From Rhodospirillaceae bacterium (lineage in GTDB: Bacteria; Pseudomonadota; Alphaproteobacteria; CACIAM-22H2), in the NCBI GenBank assembly GCA_027490975.1, contig JAIXXA010000040.1, positions 1 to 39,127 of the forward strand: a stretch of 39,127 nt of DNA. The letters run 5' to 3'. Position numbers and translations under genes: made by a program. The notes beneath the pieces are model-generated. The model was given only the letters and a program-made list of their open reading frames with translations, did no database searches and was not told the DNA's origin. Below, in pieces: positions 1 through 9,807 of this stretch. Positions within the stretch are counted from its first letter, which is position 1; each line of letters opens with the position of its first letter.

Positions 1-316
1 GGGCAAAGAGGGCAATCCGAACGCGCCCGCCTATTCCGCCGCCAAAGCAGGCCTCATCGCGCTCACGAAATCGATGGGCAAGGAGCTTGCGAAATCGAAC
101 GTGCTCGTAAACTGCATCACGCCCGCAGTGGCCGATACCGACATCCTCAAGCAGATGAGCGAGGCGCACGTGGCCTACATGCTCGGCAAAATTCCGATGG
201 GACGCTTCGTGCAGATCGGCGAAATCGCGGCGATGGCGGCATGGCTCGCCTCGCCCGAATGTTCGTTCACCACCGGGGGCGTATTCGACATCACCGGCGG
301 GCGCAGCACCTATTGA
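1..316 (+). CDS. Short-chain dehydrogenase/reductase, C-terminal part (5' end outside window)
   Basis: The frame is open from base 2 and ends at the TGA at 314-316, so about 104 C-terminal residues are present and the Rossmann glycine motif is outside the window. The visible part starts just before the catalytic YSAAK (YxxxK) and runs into the classical SDR C-terminus, with a short substrate loop, an ASPECSFTTG segment and the end DITGGRSTY. SDRs of this kind are NAD(P)-dependent alcohol or sugar-acid dehydrogenases. Ends with a GGR(A/S)TY tail are common in SDRs found next to sugar-acid enzymes, so a deoxy-sugar-acid dehydrogenase is possible, but the substrate cannot be read from the sequence. 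It converges on the esterase gene and the two coding ends overlap by 7 bp. Confidence 0.85.
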   Translation, partial: GKEGNPNAPAYSAAKAGLIALTKSMGKELAKSNVLVNCITPAVADTDILKQMSEAHVAYMLGKIPMGRFVQIGEIAAMAAWLASPECSFTTGGVFDITGGRSTY

Positions 317-1185
317 GGCGTGAACTTGGCCGCAAGGAACTCGAGCACGTCCGCAAACACGGCCGCCCACGTTCCCCAATCATGGTCGCCTTCTGTGACC
401 GCACTCGTAACGGCAAGGCCGGCGGCCTTGAGGCGCAGTTCCATCACGTCCTGCTCTTCGGCAAGGCGAAACCGGTCGCCGCGGCTCGCGGTCAGATAAA
501 GCGCCGGGCGCGGCGCATCGACCGCAAGACGGCGCGCGGTCTGCTCGGGATCGCGCGCGACGAAGAATCTGGGATCGAAAGGTTCGCCGAACGCGCCCGA
601 GAACACGCGCGCCAGGCGCGCCGCCATCGTTTCGTCGATCTGCGTGTCCGGCCTGATGCGCGTCCAGAACGCCCCGCTCATCGAGGCGGCGGCGACGTAG
701 CGCTCGGGATGTGCAAGGGCGATGCGCACCGCCCCGAAGCCTCCCATCGAATTGCCGGCGATGGCGCGGCCCTCGCGATCGCGGCGCGCATCGAAATTCC
801 GCTCCACGTCGACGGCAAGATCGCGCACGATCGCCGTTTCGGCCGCCATCGCCGGTCCGTCCACATACCAGCCATTGCCCATGTCGGGCAGCACCACCAT
901 CAACGGCGGAATGCGCCGGGCAGCCACGAGCCGGTCGAGCGTTTCGGCGACGTGGCCCAGCCGCAGCCATTCGGCAGCAGAGCTGTCGCGCCCGTGCAAT
1001 AGATAGACGACCGGCAGTTTGCCGACCGCCTTCTCGGGGCGTACGGTCGCATAGTTCGCCTGCCGCCCGAGTGCGGCACTCGCGTAATGCCGATCGACGA
1101 CTTCGCTCGCCGTCGCGACGCCGGCGAATGCAAACACCGCCGCTACAACGGCAAGCGCGCTAATCGTCGTACGGCAAGCCGACAT
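310..1185 (-). CDS. Exported alpha/beta-hydrolase esterase (esterase D/PF00756-like)
   Basis: A 291-residue protein with an N-terminal hydrophobic signal sequence (about residues 8-27, ending AGVATAS), so it is probably periplasmic or secreted. The alpha/beta-hydrolase features are in order: an oxyanion segment YLLHGRDS (61-68), the nucleophile elbow GNSMGG with Ser146, Asp237 in SRGDRF and His268 in EGDHDW. This matches the putative-esterase family that includes S-formylglutathione hydrolase, antigen 85 and feruloyl esterases. It is the last gene of the pcaB-pcaL-pobA run, and its start lies 26 bp inside the pobA 3' end, so coupled translation is likely. Inference: it may release hydroxybenzoate or a related phenolic acid from an ester for PobA. 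The substrate is not proven. Confidence 0.85.
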   Translation of the reverse strand: MSACRTTISALAVVAAVFAFAGVATASEVVDRHYASAALGRQANYATVRPEKAVGKLPVVYLLHGRDSSAAEWLRLGHVAETLDRLVAARRIPPLMVVLPDMGNGWYVDGPAMAAETAIVRDLAVDVERNFDARRDREGRAIAGNSMGGFGAVRIALAHPERYVAAASMSGAFWTRIRPDTQIDETMAARLARVFSGAFGEPFDPRFFVARDPEQTARRLAVDAPRPALYLTASRGDRFRLAEEQDVMELRLKAAGLAVTSAVTEGDHDWGTWAAVFADVLEFLAAKFTPQ

Positions 1186-2338
1186 AGTTTTCCGCCAGAC
1201 TCGCCAAAGCGGCGCGCGAGGACACCAGATATTCGAGATCGGCGATCTGGCGGCGCTCGTCGAACGGCGTTTCGTCCCCGAATTTGTGCAGGAGCGACGT
1301 CATCCACCACGAAAAACGCTGCGCCTTCCAAATGCGGCGCAAGGCCGTCGTCGAATAGGCGTCGAGTTTCGTTGCGTTTCCGCGCTTGATCTGGGTTTCG
1401 AGCGCGCGGGCGAGCAACCGCACGTCGCCGATCGCGAGATTCATTCCCTTGGCACCCGTCGGCGGCACGATGTGCGCCGCATCGCCTGCCAGAAACAGCC
1501 GGCCGCTCTGCATGGGCTCGGTCACGAAACTCCGCATTGCGGTGATGCCCTTCTGCAGAATCGCCCCTTCGGTCGCAAGGCCGCCCAGGCGGCGCTTGAG
1601 CTCGGCCCAAATGCGCGCCTCCGGCCAGTTGGCGATGTCGTCGTCGGGTTCGCATTGCAGATACAAACGGCTGATTTCGGGCGAGCGCATCGAAAGCAGC
1701 GCAAACCCGTCGGCATGGCGCGCATAGACCAGCTCTTCGCACGCAGGGGGGGCTTTGGCGAGAATGCCGAGCCATCCGAACGGATACTGGCGGTCGAAAA
1801 AACGCAGCTCGCCCGCGGGCACGGCCGGGCGCGCAATGCCGTGGAATCCGTCGCAGCCGGCCACGAAATCGCACACGAGCTTTCTGGGCTGGCCCTGCTC
1901 GACGAAATGGAGCTCAGGTGCGGTTCCCTTAAAGTCATGGATAGAGACATCCTTGACGTCGAATCGCACATCGCCGCCCGCCGCAAGGCGGGCCGCGATC
2001 AGATCCTTCACGACCTCGTGCTGGCCGTAAACGGTGACGGCCTTGCCGTCGGTAAGATCGGCCAGATCGATGCGATGGTTCGCGCCGTTGAAATGCAGAT
2101 TGACGCCGGTATGGCGCAGACCCTCGCGGCGCAGGCGTGTGCCCACGCCGGCTTCCTCGAGCAAGGCTGCCGCCCCATGCTCGATGACGCCTGCCCGGAT
2201 GCGCTCTTCGACGTAGCTGCGCGTACGATCCTCGAGCACGACCGATTCGATACCTTCGAGATGCAAGAGATGCGACAGCAGAAGGCCAGAGGGCCCTGCG
2301 CCGACGATGCCGACCTGTGTGCGCAAGATTGCGGTCAT
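1160..2338 (-). CDS. pobA: 4-hydroxybenzoate 3-monooxygenase
   Basis: A 392-residue FAD-dependent aromatic hydroxylase, the usual length for PobA. The ADP-binding GAGPSG motif is at 13-18. The flavoprotein hydroxylase DG motif (AGCDGFHG) follows in the middle, and the second FAD motif (LAGDAAHIVPPTGAKGMNLA) is near residues 281-300. The family uses NADPH and O2 to turn 4-hydroxybenzoate into protocatechuate in the cytoplasm. The start ATG overlaps the TGA of the upstream pcaL gene (ATGA, 2335-2338), so the two are translationally coupled. Neighbouring pcaB and pcaL carry out later steps, which supports the assignment. No PobR-type regulator is adjacent. Confidence 0.95.
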   Translation of the reverse strand: MTAILRTQVGIVGAGPSGLLLSHLLHLEGIESVVLEDRTRSYVEERIRAGVIEHGAAALLEEAGVGTRLRREGLRHTGVNLHFNGANHRIDLADLTDGKAVTVYGQHEVVKDLIAARLAAGGDVRFDVKDVSIHDFKGTAPELHFVEQGQPRKLVCDFVAGCDGFHGIARPAVPAGELRFFDRQYPFGWLGILAKAPPACEELVYARHADGFALLSMRSPEISRLYLQCEPDDDIANWPEARIWAELKRRLGGLATEGAILQKGITAMRSFVTEPMQSGRLFLAGDAAHIVPPTGAKGMNLAIGDVRLLARALETQIKRGNATKLDAYSTTALRRIWKAQRFSWWMTSLLHKFGDETPFDERRQIADLEYLVSSRAALASLAENYVGLPYDD

Positions 2339-3489
2339 TCAAGATCACCCAACTCTTCGCGTACGGCCGCGAACGCGCCATTCACGGCCGGCACGCCTGC
2401 ATAGACGGCCGCATGCATCAAAAGCGCGCGCAACTCGGCTGGCGTCACCCCGTTCTTGAGAGCCGGGCGCAGATGCAGTTTGAACTCGGCCTCGCGGCCG
2501 AGTGCAATCATCATCGCAAGCGTGACGAGCGACCGCGTCTTGAAAGGCAATGTGGCGTCGCCCCACATTTCGCCCCAGGCGATGCGCGTGATGAAGTCTT
2601 GCCACGGCTGGCCGAAGGCTCCTGCCTTGTCGAGCGACCGCTGCACGTGGTCGATGCCGAGCACGGCCTTGCGGTTGGCAAGGCCAGCTGCGAACGGCGC
2701 ATCGATGCGGGTTTGCGACGGCGGCAGAAAATCCAGCAGCAAGGCGGCCGTTTCGTCCGCTCGCTCGATCGCAAACAGATGCGCGGCGTCCGCAACGGCT
2801 GCGAACTTCGCCCCTGCAATGGCTGCGGCAAGCGCCTTGCCCGTTGCGACATCGGTGACGGGATCGAGCGTCGCCGCCGCGACCAAGGTCGGCGCCTTGA
2901 TGCGGGCCAATTGCGCGCCGAGATCGGCGTGTGCGATCGCTTCGCACGCCGTCGCATAGCCGTGCGCGTCGATGGCAAGGATTCGCGTGCGATTGAGCGC
3001 CACCATCGCCGGGTCGGCGACCGGGCTGAACCAGCGCTGCAAAACCGCCTCGACGATCGCGCCGAGCCCTTCGGCGCGTACGATTTTGGCGCGCGCAAGC
3101 CACGCGTCGGCCGGCGGCAGCGCCGAGGCCGTCGCGAGCAGCGCCAGGTGTCCCGTGCGCGCGGGATAGCGGCTCGCAAAATCCTGCGCCACCATGCCGC
3201 CCATCGACAGGCCCACGACATGCGCCTGGCCGATATCGAGCCGGTCCAAGAGCTGCACGAGGTCGTCGGTATAGTCGCTCAGGCTTGCAGGGCCTGCCTG
3301 ATGCGACGAGCGACCGTGGCCGCGCGCATCGTAGCGCAGGCAGCGATAATGCGGGGCAAGGGCGCGCACCACGCCGTCCCACATTTCGACGGTTGCCCCC
3401 AGCGAGTTCGAAAACGCGACGACCGGCGCCGCATGCGGCCCCGTGATGTCGAAGAAAATGTTTTGCCCGTTCAGTTCTGCAATCGGCAT
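2335..3489 (-). CDS. pcaL: Fused 3-oxoadipate enol-lactonase / 4-carboxymuconolactone decarboxylase
   Basis: A 384-residue two-domain protein. Residues 1-255 are an alpha/beta-hydrolase like PcaD, with nucleophile Ser95 in GLSMGG, a likely Asp209 and His237 in AAHLFA. Residues about 265-384 are a PcaC-type carboxymuconolactone decarboxylase, with GEMWGD, RSLVTLAMMIALGRE, KLHLRPALKNGVT and LLMHAAVYAG. The fusion would carry 4-carboxymuconolactone to 3-oxoadipate in one polypeptide; such PcaL fusions are known, best from actinobacteria. The start at ATG 3489 was chosen because MPIAELNGQNIFFD is the normal PcaD N-terminus. The longer open frame upstream reads antisense-like sequence inside pcaB. 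It lies 7 bp after pcaB and overlaps pobA by 4 bp. Confidence 0.93.
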   Translation of the reverse strand: MPIAELNGQNIFFDITGPHAAPVVAFSNSLGATVEMWDGVVRALAPHYRCLRYDARGHGRSSHQAGPASLSDYTDDLVQLLDRLDIGQAHVVGLSMGGMVAQDFASRYPARTGHLALLATASALPPADAWLARAKIVRAEGLGAIVEAVLQRWFSPVADPAMVALNRTRILAIDAHGYATACEAIAHADLGAQLARIKAPTLVAAATLDPVTDVATGKALAAAIAGAKFAAVADAAHLFAIERADETAALLLDFLPPSQTRIDAPFAAGLANRKAVLGIDHVQRSLDKAGAFGQPWQDFITRIAWGEMWGDATLPFKTRSLVTLAMMIALGREAEFKLHLRPALKNGVTPAELRALLMHAAVYAGVPAVNGAFAAVREELGDLE

Positions 3490-3496
3490 AACGCCA

Positions 3497-4861
3497 CTAT
3501 GCGCGGGCGACAAGCCGGGCTGCAAGTGCATCCGCACGTGCCGCGACAGGCTCGACCCAAGCGGCGGCGGCGGCCACGGCAGCCCGCGGATCGAATGCGG
3601 CGGCAAGCGCTTGCGCATCGAGGCCCGTGTCGGCTTCGGCAAGCACCGCCCGCAGATCGCGCCCGCTCGTACGCGCCGTGTCGGCGGCCCGCTCGACCAG
3701 CGTATGCGCCGCCGCGCGGCCAAGTTTGGGGGCCAGCAGCGATGCCGCCGCGTCCGCAAACACGAGACCGCGCGTAGCGCCAAGATTGCGCGCCATTGCG
3801 GCCGCATCGACCTGCAGCCCGTCGGCCAGGAAGCGGGCGTGCGCGACGGCTCCGCCCGCGCAGCCGAACAGCGACGCCACGGCATGCCACTCGGCATGCC
3901 AAGGCCCTGCTGGGCGCTCATGCGCCGCTATAAGGCTGCCGCTCAAACCCGCCGCAAGCCCCCCTGCCGCCTGCGCATTGGCGAGAATCGCGGTTGCGGC
4001 GACCGGATTTCGCTTGTGCGGCATCGCCGTGGAACCGCCGCGCCCTTCGACATGCGGCTCGCTTGCTTCGCCGATTTCGCTCGCAGCCAGCGCCACGATG
4101 TCGCCCGCCATCTTGCCAAGCGTGCCGATGAGTGCGGCGAGCCACTGCCCAGCCTCGACGATGCCGGCGCGCCGCGTGTGCCAGGCAATGTCCGGTACGC
4201 CGAGCCCGAGTTCGCGCGCATAGTCGGCGAGCACGGCGGGGCCTTGCATGCCCAGCGACGCGAGCGTGCCGACGGGGCCGCCCAACTGCGCGCGGCACGC
4301 AGCTGCGCGCCGGGCCTCGAGCCCGCTTGCCGCATCGGCAATGCCGGCAAGCCACACGGCCGCTTTGAAGCCGAACGAAATCGGGGCAGCGTGCTGGCCG
4401 TAACTTCGCGCAATGCACGGCGTATGCGCATGGCGGCGCGCCAGGGCGGCAAGTGCACGCAGCATGCCGGCCAGATCGGCTGCCAGCAGATCGAACGCGA
4501 CCGTCATCTGCAGCGCCAGGGCCGTGTCGAGTATGTCCTGCGACGTCGCCCCTTTGTGCAGATCGGCCGCAAACTCGGGCGGCAGCAGCTTCTGCAGCGC
4601 TTTCACAAACGCGATCGTCGGCACCCCGGCAAGGACCGTTCCGGCCGCCAGCGCCTGCATATCGAACGCGGCCGGCGACACGGCTTCGATCGCATCGGCA
4701 AGATCGGCAGGCGCCAAGCCCGCGCGCGCTTGGGCGCGCGCAAGAGCCGCTTCCGCGCGCAGCATCGCTGCGATCAGCGCCTCGTCGGCGAAAATCGCCG
4801 CCATGCCGGGCGGCGCGAACAGACGTCCGAAAATTTCGGAATCGAGTGGCGAGAAGCTCAT
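3497..4861 (-). CDS. pcaB: 3-carboxy-cis,cis-muconate cycloisomerase
   Basis: A 454-residue member of the fumarase/aspartase superfamily. The superfamily signature GSTAMPHKRNP is at 276-286, and the other conserved blocks HKGATSQDI (102-110) and RSYGQHAAPISFG (152-164) are intact. It cycloisomerises the ring-cleavage product of protocatechuate 3,4-dioxygenase to 4-carboxymuconolactone, which feeds PcaL directly downstream. ATG 4861 (MSFSPLDSEIFGRLF) is the family-typical N-terminus. The open frame runs further upstream, but into the divergent intergenic region. No strong Shine-Dalgarno sequence is visible. It is the first gene of the minus-strand pcaB-pcaL-pobA-esterase operon. Confidence 0.93.
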   Translation of the reverse strand: MSFSPLDSEIFGRLFAPPGMAAIFADEALIAAMLRAEAALARAQARAGLAPADLADAIEAVSPAAFDMQALAAGTVLAGVPTIAFVKALQKLLPPEFAADLHKGATSQDILDTALALQMTVAFDLLAADLAGMLRALAALARRHAHTPCIARSYGQHAAPISFGFKAAVWLAGIADAASGLEARRAAACRAQLGGPVGTLASLGMQGPAVLADYARELGLGVPDIAWHTRRAGIVEAGQWLAALIGTLGKMAGDIVALAASEIGEASEPHVEGRGGSTAMPHKRNPVAATAILANAQAAGGLAAGLSGSLIAAHERPAGPWHAEWHAVASLFGCAGGAVAHARFLADGLQVDAAAMARNLGATRGLVFADAAASLLAPKLGRAAAHTLVERAADTARTSGRDLRAVLAEADTGLDAQALAAAFDPRAAVAAAAAWVEPVAARADALAARLVARA

Positions 4862-4962
4862 CGTATGCGGGATTCTAACCGGTTCTGCGCGCGGCGCAAT
4901 CGTTGCCCACAGCGTAGGGCCGTGCGATGCTCGGTCCCAACGACAAAAGAGGGGGAACACGC
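4862..4962. promoter_or_regulatory. Divergent intergenic region between pcaB and an enolase-superfamily gene
   Basis: 101 bp separate two divergent genes, so it must hold the promoters of the pcaB operon (minus) and of the gene at 4963 (plus). I see a GC-rich run around 4885-4900 but no convincing -35/-10 pair or long palindrome. On the plus strand a purine-rich AGAGGGGGA at 4948-4956 sits about 6 nt before ATG 4963 and decides that start over the upstream in-frame ATG at 4927. Confidence 0.5.
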
Positions 4963-6138
4963 ATGCGCATTCGCCAGCTGCGGGCATTCATGACGCGCGA
5001 CAAAGACCGCCCGCGCGTGCTCGTTGCCATCGACACCGACGAAGGCATCACGGGCTGGGGCGAGTGCTACAATCACGGGCCCGACCGCGCCCTGATCCCG
5101 CTGCTCGACTATCTGGCGATTTTTCTGGCGGGCCAGGATCCGCGTCGCATCGAATATCTGATCCTTTATCTGCTGCAGCAGAGCCGCTTCCCGCCCGGCG
5201 CTTTGGGCCTCGCCGCGATCTCGGCGATCGACCATTGCCTGTGGGACATTTCGGCCAAGGCGCTCGGCGTGCCGGTCTACCGGTTGCTCGGCGGCGAGGT
5301 GCGCGACCGCGTGCAGGTCTATGCGGGCGTCTACACCGCACCCGATCCGCTCGTCGCACGCGACACGTTCGACGCGCTTGCAAGCGAGTGGGGCATTACG
5401 GCCTTCAAACTCAGCCCCTATCGCGGCGACATCCATCGCCGGCGCTGGGGCGACGTGGTGCGCGAGAGTGCGTCCTACTTCGCGGCGTTGCGCGAGACCG
5501 TGCGCGCCGACTACGAGATCGCTTTCGATGCGCATGCCAAACTTTTCGAGCCCGTGCAAGCCATGCAGCTCGGCAATGCGCTTGCCCCCTACGATCCGCT
5601 GTTCTTCGAAGAACCGATCCGACCCGAGAATTTCGAAGCCTGGGGGGCGCTCAAAGCGCGGCTCGACTGCCCGCTTGCGACGGGCGAATGCCTCTACAGC
5701 CGCTTCGAATTCCTGCGCCTCTTGCAGGTGCGCGGGGCCGACATCATCCAGCCCGACATCTGCGTCGTCGGCGGCCTGCTGGAGATGCGCAAAATCGCCG
5801 CCATCGCCGAAGCGCACTACGTGACCGTGGCCCCGCACAACCCGATGGGCCCGCTCGCCACCGCCGTGAACGTGCATTTCAGTGCGGCCCAGCCGAATTT
5901 CAAGATCCTCGAATATCGCCTTCCGCACGGTGCCAACTACGACGACAAAAACCCCGACCAGCTGGGTGCGCCCTACGTGCGCGATCCGTATCTGCCGAAA
6001 GACGGACATCTCGAATTGCGGCCCGACCGCGCAGGCTGGGGCGTCGAGATCGACGAAGAAGTGCTGAAGCGCGACGGCTACATCCACTGGCAGCGCAAAG
6101 TGCCGACCAAGCCCGACGGCAGCAGCGGCTACGTCTAG
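4963..6138 (+). CDS. Mandelate racemase/muconate lactonizing enzyme family protein, D-galactonate dehydratase-like
   Basis: A 391-residue enolase-superfamily protein. The capping domain (about 1-115) is followed by the barrel with metal ligands Asp189 (FDAHAK), a Glu in FFEEP (216-217) and Glu242 (ATGECL). A second-position His191 and His292 (APHNP) are the likely acid and base. This D-x-H / E / GE / H layout is that of the D-galactonate dehydratase subgroup, which dehydrates sugar acids to 2-keto-3-deoxy acids. The start at ATG 4963 has a strong AGGGGGA ribosome site. It is divergent from pcaB and converges on the RraA-like gene with only one base between the coding ends. The exact sugar acid is unknown. 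It could belong to the uronate module nearby rather than to the aromatic one. Confidence 0.85.
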   Translation: MRIRQLRAFMTRDKDRPRVLVAIDTDEGITGWGECYNHGPDRALIPLLDYLAIFLAGQDPRRIEYLILYLLQQSRFPPGALGLAAISAIDHCLWDISAKALGVPVYRLLGGEVRDRVQVYAGVYTAPDPLVARDTFDALASEWGITAFKLSPYRGDIHRRRWGDVVRESASYFAALRETVRADYEIAFDAHAKLFEPVQAMQLGNALAPYDPLFFEEPIRPENFEAWGALKARLDCPLATGECLYSRFEFLRLLQVRGADIIQPDICVVGGLLEMRKIAAIAEAHYVTVAPHNPMGPLATAVNVHFSAAQPNFKILEYRLPHGANYDDKNPDQLGAPYVRDPYLPKDGHLELRPDRAGWGVEIDEEVLKRDGYIHWQRKVPTKPDGSSGYV

Positions 6139-6139
6139 G

Positions 6140-6862
6140 CTAGCGACCCTTCTCTTTGCGCCACGCTTCGAAATCGCTTTTCGACTTCTCGTCGGTCGGC
6201 GGATAGAGGCCGGCGATCGAGCGGCCTTCCTGCACCTTCTCGACCACAAAATCCTCGAACGCCGTCATCTCGACGGCTTCGAGGGCGATCGCGTCGGCGA
6301 TCTCGGCCGGAATCACGACCACGCCCTCGCGGTCGCCGACCACGACGTCGCCGGGCCAAACCGGCACGTCGCCGCAGCCGATCGGCACGTTGCTTTCGAC
6401 CGCCTGATGGAGCGTGAGATTGGCCGGTGCCGACGGGCGATGGTGGTACGCGGGAAAAGGCAGGGCGGCGATCTCGGGCGAGTCGCGAAAGCCGCCATCG
6501 GTCACGATGCCGGCGACGCCACGCACCATGAGCCGCGTGACGAGAATGCCGCCGGCCGACGCTGCGCGCGCATCCTTGCGGCTGTCCATCACGAGGACCG
6601 AACCGGGCGGGCATTCTTCGATCGCCACGCGCTGCGGATGCTTGCGGTCGAGAAACACCGTGATCGGGTTCAGATCTTCGCGCGCCGGGATGTAGCGCAG
6701 CGTATAAGCCTCGCCGACCATGTTCGGCAGATTGCCGTTGAGCGGCCGCACGTCCTGGATGAACTGGTTGCGCAGGCCGCGCTTGAACAGCGCCGTGCAC
6801 AAGGTCGCAACACTGACCCCCATCAGCCGCGCGCGCGTCGCATCCGACAGTCGCGATGCCAT
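6140..6862 (-). CDS. RraA-like protein (HMG/CHA aldolase-like family)
   Basis: A 240-residue member of the RraA/dimethylmenaquinone methyltransferase-like fold. The core block around 100-130 shows SAGGILVTRLMVRG followed by GIVTDGGFRD, with Arg126-Asp127 matching the conserved RD pair that binds metal and pyruvate enolate in 4-hydroxy-4-methyl-2-oxoglutarate-type class II aldolases. E. coli RraA itself inhibits RNase E, but members in catabolic operons are more often aldolases or decarboxylases. It follows the second sugar-acid dehydratase by 3 bp with an AGGGG ribosome site. Inference: it splits a 2-keto-3-deoxy acid made by that dehydratase into pyruvate and an aldehyde. An annotation as an RNase regulator would be misleading here. 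Confidence 0.85.
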   Translation of the reverse strand: MASRLSDATRARLMGVSVATLCTALFKRGLRNQFIQDVRPLNGNLPNMVGEAYTLRYIPAREDLNPITVFLDRKHPQRVAIEECPPGSVLVMDSRKDARAASAGGILVTRLMVRGVAGIVTDGGFRDSPEIAALPFPAYHHRPSAPANLTLHQAVESNVPIGCGDVPVWPGDVVVGDREGVVVIPAEIADAIALEAVEMTAFEDFVVEKVQEGRSIAGLYPPTDEKSKSDFEAWRKEKGR

Positions 6863-6865
6863 CGC

Positions 6866-8089
6866 TCAACCCCTCGGGAAATAGACGCCGCGCTTGAGGC
6901 GCGTTTGCACATAGACCTGCTCGTCGTAGGTACCCTCGGCATAAGCCCCGCTCTTGGCAGTGCCCGGGATCGAGACGTTGCATTCGCTCGGGTGCTTTTT
7001 GACGAAGGCCTCGTCGATGTCCACGCCGAGCCCGGGAGCGTCGGGCACTTTGAGAAAACCGTTTTCCTGCAGCGGATGCGGCACCACGGTCTGCGCGCGC
7101 CCCGCCCAATCGTCTTCGATGCGCTCGAGGATCAGGCCGTTCGGGATCGCCGCCAGCACGTGCAGTGCCGCGTATTCGGCGACGGGTCCGAGCGAGCCCG
7201 AATGCGGCGCCATCATGATGTGGTGCGCTTCGGCCTGCGCTGCGATCTTCTTCATCTGCGTGATTCCGCCGGCGCGGCCCGTGTCGGGCTGCACGATGTC
7301 GACGAGGTTCTTTTCGATGAGCTCGCGCAAACCGTAGACGGTCGCCATGCGCTCGCCCGCCGCGAGCGTGACGTTGGCCGAATCGCGGATCCGCCGGAAG
7401 CCGTCGAGATTTTCGGGTGCGATCGGATCCTCGACGAACATCAGCCGATAGGGCTCGAGGGCGCGCGCCACCTGCGCCGCGTCGGCCGGCGTCAGCCACG
7501 GCGGCCCGTGCAGATCGATCATCAGATCCATCTCGTCGCCGATCGCGTCGCGCAGCATTGCGACCTTGCGCACGGGATCCGACACGCCGCCGCATTTGAT
7601 CGCGGTGATGCCGCGCTTCTTGAGCGACAGCGCCACTTCGGCCGTGTTGGCATGCGCGTAGATGCGGATGCGGTCGCGGACCTTGCCGCCGAGCAGGTTC
7701 CAGACCGGCGTGTTGAGCGCTTTGCCTTTGATGTCCCACAGCGCCATGTCGATGCCGGTCATCGCACCGCCGCCGACCGTGCCGACCATGCCGTGGCCCA
7801 TGATGGCGCACATCATCTTCTGCCACAGCCGCTCGATATGCGTGGGGTCCTCGCCGAGCAGGATCGATTTCAGGTCCTGCACAGCCGTCTGGATCACGCG
7901 CGGCCAGCCGCTGCATTCGCCGATGCCGACGATGCCTTCGTCGGTATGCACCTTCACGAACAGCCAGTTGCGCGTGCCCACGAGGCCCTGGCGCGTCGCG
8001 GTCGTGCCGAACGACCCGTCGGACGCCCAACCGCGCAGATTGGGCGCATCGACCTGCATCAAGAACGTTTCGATATCGACGATGCGCAA
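6866..8089 (-). CDS. Mandelate racemase/muconate lactonizing enzyme family sugar-acid dehydratase-like protein
   Basis: A 407-residue enolase-superfamily protein. Metal ligands are Asp192 (IDLHG), Glu220 (FVEDP) and Glu246 (AAGER), with His194 and His296 (APHSG) as likely acid/base pair, the same D-x-H layout as D-galactonate dehydratase. I chose the TTG at 8089 because GGAG lies 6 nt upstream and MRIVDIETF is the usual family N-terminus; the next ATG would delete the first strand. The frame is open further upstream but would run into the ATPase gene, which ends at 8110. It lies 20 bp after the transporter ATPase and 3 bp before the RraA-like gene, so it is expressed with the importer. Its substrate is probably a sugar acid derived from what the importer brings in. 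Confidence 0.88.
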   Translation of the reverse strand: MRIVDIETFLMQVDAPNLRGWASDGSFGTTATRQGLVGTRNWLFVKVHTDEGIVGIGECSGWPRVIQTAVQDLKSILLGEDPTHIERLWQKMMCAIMGHGMVGTVGGGAMTGIDMALWDIKGKALNTPVWNLLGGKVRDRIRIYAHANTAEVALSLKKRGITAIKCGGVSDPVRKVAMLRDAIGDEMDLMIDLHGPPWLTPADAAQVARALEPYRLMFVEDPIAPENLDGFRRIRDSANVTLAAGERMATVYGLRELIEKNLVDIVQPDTGRAGGITQMKKIAAQAEAHHIMMAPHSGSLGPVAEYAALHVLAAIPNGLILERIEDDWAGRAQTVVPHPLQENGFLKVPDAPGLGVDIDEAFVKKHPSECNVSIPGTAKSGAYAEGTYDEQVYVQTRLKRGVYFPRG

Positions 8090-8109
8090 AAGAATCTCCC
8101 CCGAAGAAC

Positions 8110-9803
<1,694 letters not shown>

Positions 9804-9807
<4 letters not shown>

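Noticed and set aside
3490..3921. N-terminal extension of the PcaL fusion into pcaB
   Set aside because: Residues encoded upstream of 3489 are Arg/Pro-rich shadow of pcaB, and ATG 3489 matches the PcaD N-terminus.
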